64,000 nucleotides of DNA. Source: Fontisubflavum oceani. Its GTDB lineage: Bacteria; Pseudomonadota; Alphaproteobacteria; Rhodobacterales; Rhodobacteraceae. Location: assembly GCF_030407165.1 (NCBI RefSeq), contig NZ_CP129111.1, forward strand, positions 1-64,000, in the 5' to 3' direction. A model generated the notes under the pieces. That model saw only the letters and a list, made by a program, of their open reading frames with translations, was not told the origin of the DNA and searched no databases. Positions 62,033-64,000 of this stretch are shown here, piece after piece. A program made the translations under genes and the position numbers. Every line of letters begins with the position of its first letter. Within the stretch, counting starts at the first letter, position 1.

Positions 62033-62709
62033 CCGTCGAAGACGCCTTGCGCGCCCTGAGGGCCCATGCGGACCCGGAACGCGCGGCGCAGATGCGCGCC
62101 TATCATAAGGTGGACCGGGAGTATCTGGGGTTGTCCAATGCGATCACCGGCGATCTGGCCGCGCAATGGCGGAAATCCCATGATCTGCCGGACTTGGTTA
62201 CGCTGGCCAAGGGATTGTGGGCCAGCGACATTTTTGAGGCGCGGGTGGCAGCGGGAAAGCTCTTCCTGCAAGCGCGGATCAAACCGGATGACGGCCCAGC
62301 CTGGGACTGTATCAAAGGGTTTGTACCGGAGTTCGATAGCTGGGCCATTGCTGACGCCGTTGCACAAGGCGGGCAGAAGCGGCTTCTGGCCGATCCCACC
62401 CGGCTTGATGACGTCGAGACCTGGACCCGCTCAGACCATCTTTGGACCAAACGCGCGGCCTTGGTTTTCACACTGCCGTTTTGTAAATCCCGGCACCCCA
62501 AACTGGCAGAGCAAGCCGCGCGCACCCGCATTCTCGGCTGGTGCGCCGACTATGTGGCCGCCCCGGAATGGTTTATCCAAAAGGCCGTGGCCTGGTGGCT
62601 TCGCGATCTCTCGAAACGCGACCCCGACACGGTCCGCGCCTTTATCGCAACCCATGGCGAGAAGATGAAACCCTTCGCCCGAAAAGAGGCCGGGAAACAC
62701 TTGCCCTAA
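62029..62709 (+). CDS. DNA alkylation repair protein AlkD-like
   Basis: A 226-residue helical-repeat protein. The blocks EYLGLSNAITGDLAAQWRKS, LWASDIFEARVAAGKLFLQ, KGFVPEFDSWAIADAVA and IQKAVAWWLRDLSKRDPDTV match the AlkD DNA glycosylase fold, which excises alkylated bases such as 3-methyladenine and 7-methylguanine. Its ATG overlaps the preceding stop, so it may be cotranscribed with glmU and glmS. A terminator follows directly. A different family member with an Ig-like tail lies at 7786-8922. Confidence 0.85.
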   Translation: MTVEDALRALRAHADPERAAQMRAYHKVDREYLGLSNAITGDLAAQWRKSHDLPDLVTLAKGLWASDIFEARVAAGKLFLQARIKPDDGPAWDCIKGFVPEFDSWAIADAVAQGGQKRLLADPTRLDDVETWTRSDHLWTKRAALVFTLPFCKSRHPKLAEQAARTRILGWCADYVAAPEWFIQKAVAWWLRDLSKRDPDTVRAFIATHGEKMKPFARKEAGKHLP

Positions 62710-62727
62710 CGGCCGGGGGCCGTTTTT
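62709..62727 (+). terminator. Intrinsic terminator of the glmU-glmS-PNPOx-alkD unit
   Basis: ACGGCC (62709-62714) and GGCCGT (62718-62723) pair around the loop GGG and are followed by four T residues. The stem begins at the last base of the alkD stop codon. This is a classical rho-independent terminator. Confidence 0.8.
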
Positions 62728-62762
62728 CGGATGAAAAACGGGTCGGAAATTTCAAATTTCCG
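62721..62762. repeat. Paired palindromes, copy C (partly different sequence)
   Basis: CGTTTTTC (62721-62728) and GAAAAACG (62733-62740) form one perfect inverted repeat. Shortly after, CGGAAATTT (62744-62752) and AAATTTCCG (62754-62762) form another around a single base. The layout (two AT-rich palindromes a few bases apart at a gene 3' end) matches copies A and B, but the sequence is only loosely similar. Confidence 0.55.
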
Positions 62763-62768
62763 GGTCCC

Positions 62769-63740
62769 TCACACCTCTGGCACACCCCCACCCAAGACCG
62801 TCAGGAACCACTCGGTATCGATATTTCCACCGCAGAGGATCACACCAACCTTCTTGCCGCGCATCTGGTCTTTCTCCTTCAGCAATCCGGCCAGCGGCGC
62901 GGCCCCCGCCCCTTCTGCCAGATTATGTATGTCGCGGTAATAGATGCGGATCGCCTCGGCGACCTCCTCATCGCTGACTGAGATGATCCGCGCGGCCCCC
63001 TTTGAATAGATCTCAAACGCCTCGGCCACCGGCACCCGGACCGCCATGCCATCCGCGAAGGTCGCGGAACTCTCCGTCTCGATCAACCGCCCGGCCTCAA
63101 CGGACTGCTTCACGCAATCGGCCCGCTCTGAGACCACGCCGACAATCTCCGTCTTCACCCCCAAAGCGTCCCGCGCCAGGATATTGCCGCAGATGCCCGA
63201 GCCGCAGCCGACGGGCACATAGATCACGTCCAGATCGGGCACTGCCGACAGCAGTTCATAGGCATAGGTCGCGACGCCACGCACGATTTCAGGGTGGAAC
63301 GGCGGCACGATGGCCAAGCCTTCGGCCTCAGCCACGCGAAACGCCTCCTCCCGCGCGGTATCGAAATCCTGTCCGAATTCGATCACCTCGGCGCCGAAGG
63401 CCCGCATCGCGGCGTTTTTCTCAACCGAGTTTCCATGCGGCACATAGACCTTCGCGGTCAGCCCCGCCGCCACGGCTTGGCGTGCCTGGCCTTGCCCATG
63501 ATTGCCGCGCGTCGCGGTGCAGATGCCTTTGGCCTCCGGATAGGTCCGTTTCACCCAATCGATGAAAGTGATGGCACCCCGCGCTTTGAACGATCCGGTC
63601 GGCGTGTGGTTCTCATGCTTGATCCATACCTCCGCCCCGGTTTCTGCGGCCAGTTGCGGCCAGGCATATTGCGGCGTCGCCTGCATCTGTGTGTAAACCA
63701 GCTCCGCCGCCGCTTCTAAATCCGCCAATGTCAGTTTCAT
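62769..63740 (-). CDS. Threonine dehydratase-like PLP enzyme
   Basis: A 323-residue fold type II PLP enzyme. The Schiff-base Lys is in TPTGSFKARGAITFIDWVKR, with a TRGNHGQGQARQAVAAGL motif, GCGSGICGN binding the phosphate and a late CGGNIDTEWF. Similar to catabolic threonine/serine dehydratases and hydroxyaspartate ammonia-lyases; the exact substrate is not resolved. It converges on the glmU-glmS-alkD unit and is divergent from lysC. The ATG at 63740 gives the usual N-terminus. Confidence 0.85.
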   Translation of the reverse strand: MKLTLADLEAAAELVYTQMQATPQYAWPQLAAETGAEVWIKHENHTPTGSFKARGAITFIDWVKRTYPEAKGICTATRGNHGQGQARQAVAAGLTAKVYVPHGNSVEKNAAMRAFGAEVIEFGQDFDTAREEAFRVAEAEGLAIVPPFHPEIVRGVATYAYELLSAVPDLDVIYVPVGCGSGICGNILARDALGVKTEIVGVVSERADCVKQSVEAGRLIETESSATFADGMAVRVPVAEAFEIYSKGAARIISVSDEEVAEAIRIYYRDIHNLAEGAGAAPLAGLLKEKDQMRGKKVGVILCGGNIDTEWFLTVLGGGVPEV

Positions 63741-63851
63741 GTCAGCCTTCCTGTCCCAATCAGGCCCAACCTAGCGACACTCCCGCCCCTTGTCAGCCCG
63801 AACGCCCCCGCTTATGACCCGGCCCGGACCAATCGAAAGGGTTTCGGGCAC

Positions 63852-64000
63852 ATGCCCCTTCTGGTGATGAAATTCGGCGGCACCTCCGTCGCCACGCTCG
63901 ACCGCATCCGCCGCGCCGCCAAACGCGTCGGGCGCGAGGTGGCCAATGGCTATGATGTGATCGTCATCGTCTCAGCGATGTCGGGAGAGACCAACAAGCT
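63852..64000 (+). CDS. lysC: Aspartate kinase, N-terminal part (runs off the window edge)
   Basis: The first 49 codons only. MPLLVMKFGGTSVATLDRIR is the conserved aspartate kinase N-terminus with the KFGGTS nucleotide-binding motif, followed by IVIVSAMSGETNKL. It catalyses the first step of the aspartate family pathway (lysine, threonine, methionine). Divergent from the dehydratase gene, with about 110 bases between starts. Confidence 0.9.
   Translation, partial: MPLLVMKFGGTSVATLDRIRRAAKRVGREVANGYDVIVIVSAMSGETNK

Overview
The window comes from an alphaproteobacterium of the Roseobacter/Rhodobacteraceae group. The evidence is moderately high G+C, tight operons with ATGA, GTGA and TAATG overlaps, a nuo operon interrupted by the accessory ORFs typical of Rhodobacterales (DUF5333, DUF5337, a NuoE with a C-terminal helix-hairpin-helix tail), a tatA-tatB-tatC-DUF815 operon, a leucine-catabolism cluster and Hint-domain proteins. 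It is mostly core chromosome. I saw no prophage, insertion sequence, CRISPR array, rRNA or tRNA.

Layout. 0-4 kb: 5' end of ftsY with a Glu-Pro hexanucleotide repeat, a YhhN-family membrane protein, a fused NuoE-NuoF-type diaphorase subunit and a divergent alkB alkane hydroxylase. 4-11 kb: DUF815 ATPase with tatCBA, a lone FbpC-like ABC ATPase, AlkC, an atypical SDR and a Hint protein. 11-16 kb: a small secreted protein, prfC, two hypothetical proteins and rhlE. 16.3-38.8 kb: one long leftward operon running nuoABCDE...FG...HI...J...KLMN-birA-coaX-rnj, with nine accessory genes embedded among the nuo genes. 39-42.8 kb: CPBP protease, TfoX-like protein, C45 NTN hydrolase and a TetR/YHS divergent pair. 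42.8-57.5 kb: acyl-CoA and leucine catabolism (acyl-CoA ligase, quinone reductase, crotonase, SDR, HMG-CoA lyase, GST, mccA, ASCH protein, mccB, ompW, flavodoxin, DUF1622, ivd, DegT aminotransferase). 57.5-64 kb: gph, then divergent glmU-glmS-PNPOx-alkD, a threonine dehydratase-like gene and the start of lysC.

How the genes work together. The 14 nuo genes encode proton-pumping complex I. Leucine catabolism runs ivd (isovaleryl-CoA to methylcrotonyl-CoA), mccA/mccB (carboxylation), a crotonase (hydration) and HMG-CoA lyase (to acetoacetate plus acetyl-CoA). birA in the nuo operon supplies the ligase that biotinylates carboxylases such as MccA. glmU and glmS make UDP-GlcNAc precursors.

Important caveat. 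Nine reading-frame breaks occur in seven otherwise well conserved genes (yhhN, alkB twice, nuoH, nuoC, mccA, mccB twice, degT). Every break lies at a short G or C run where adding or removing G/C restores the family sequence. This pattern points to base-calling or assembly errors rather than true gene decay, so I annotate these as single genes spanning the break.
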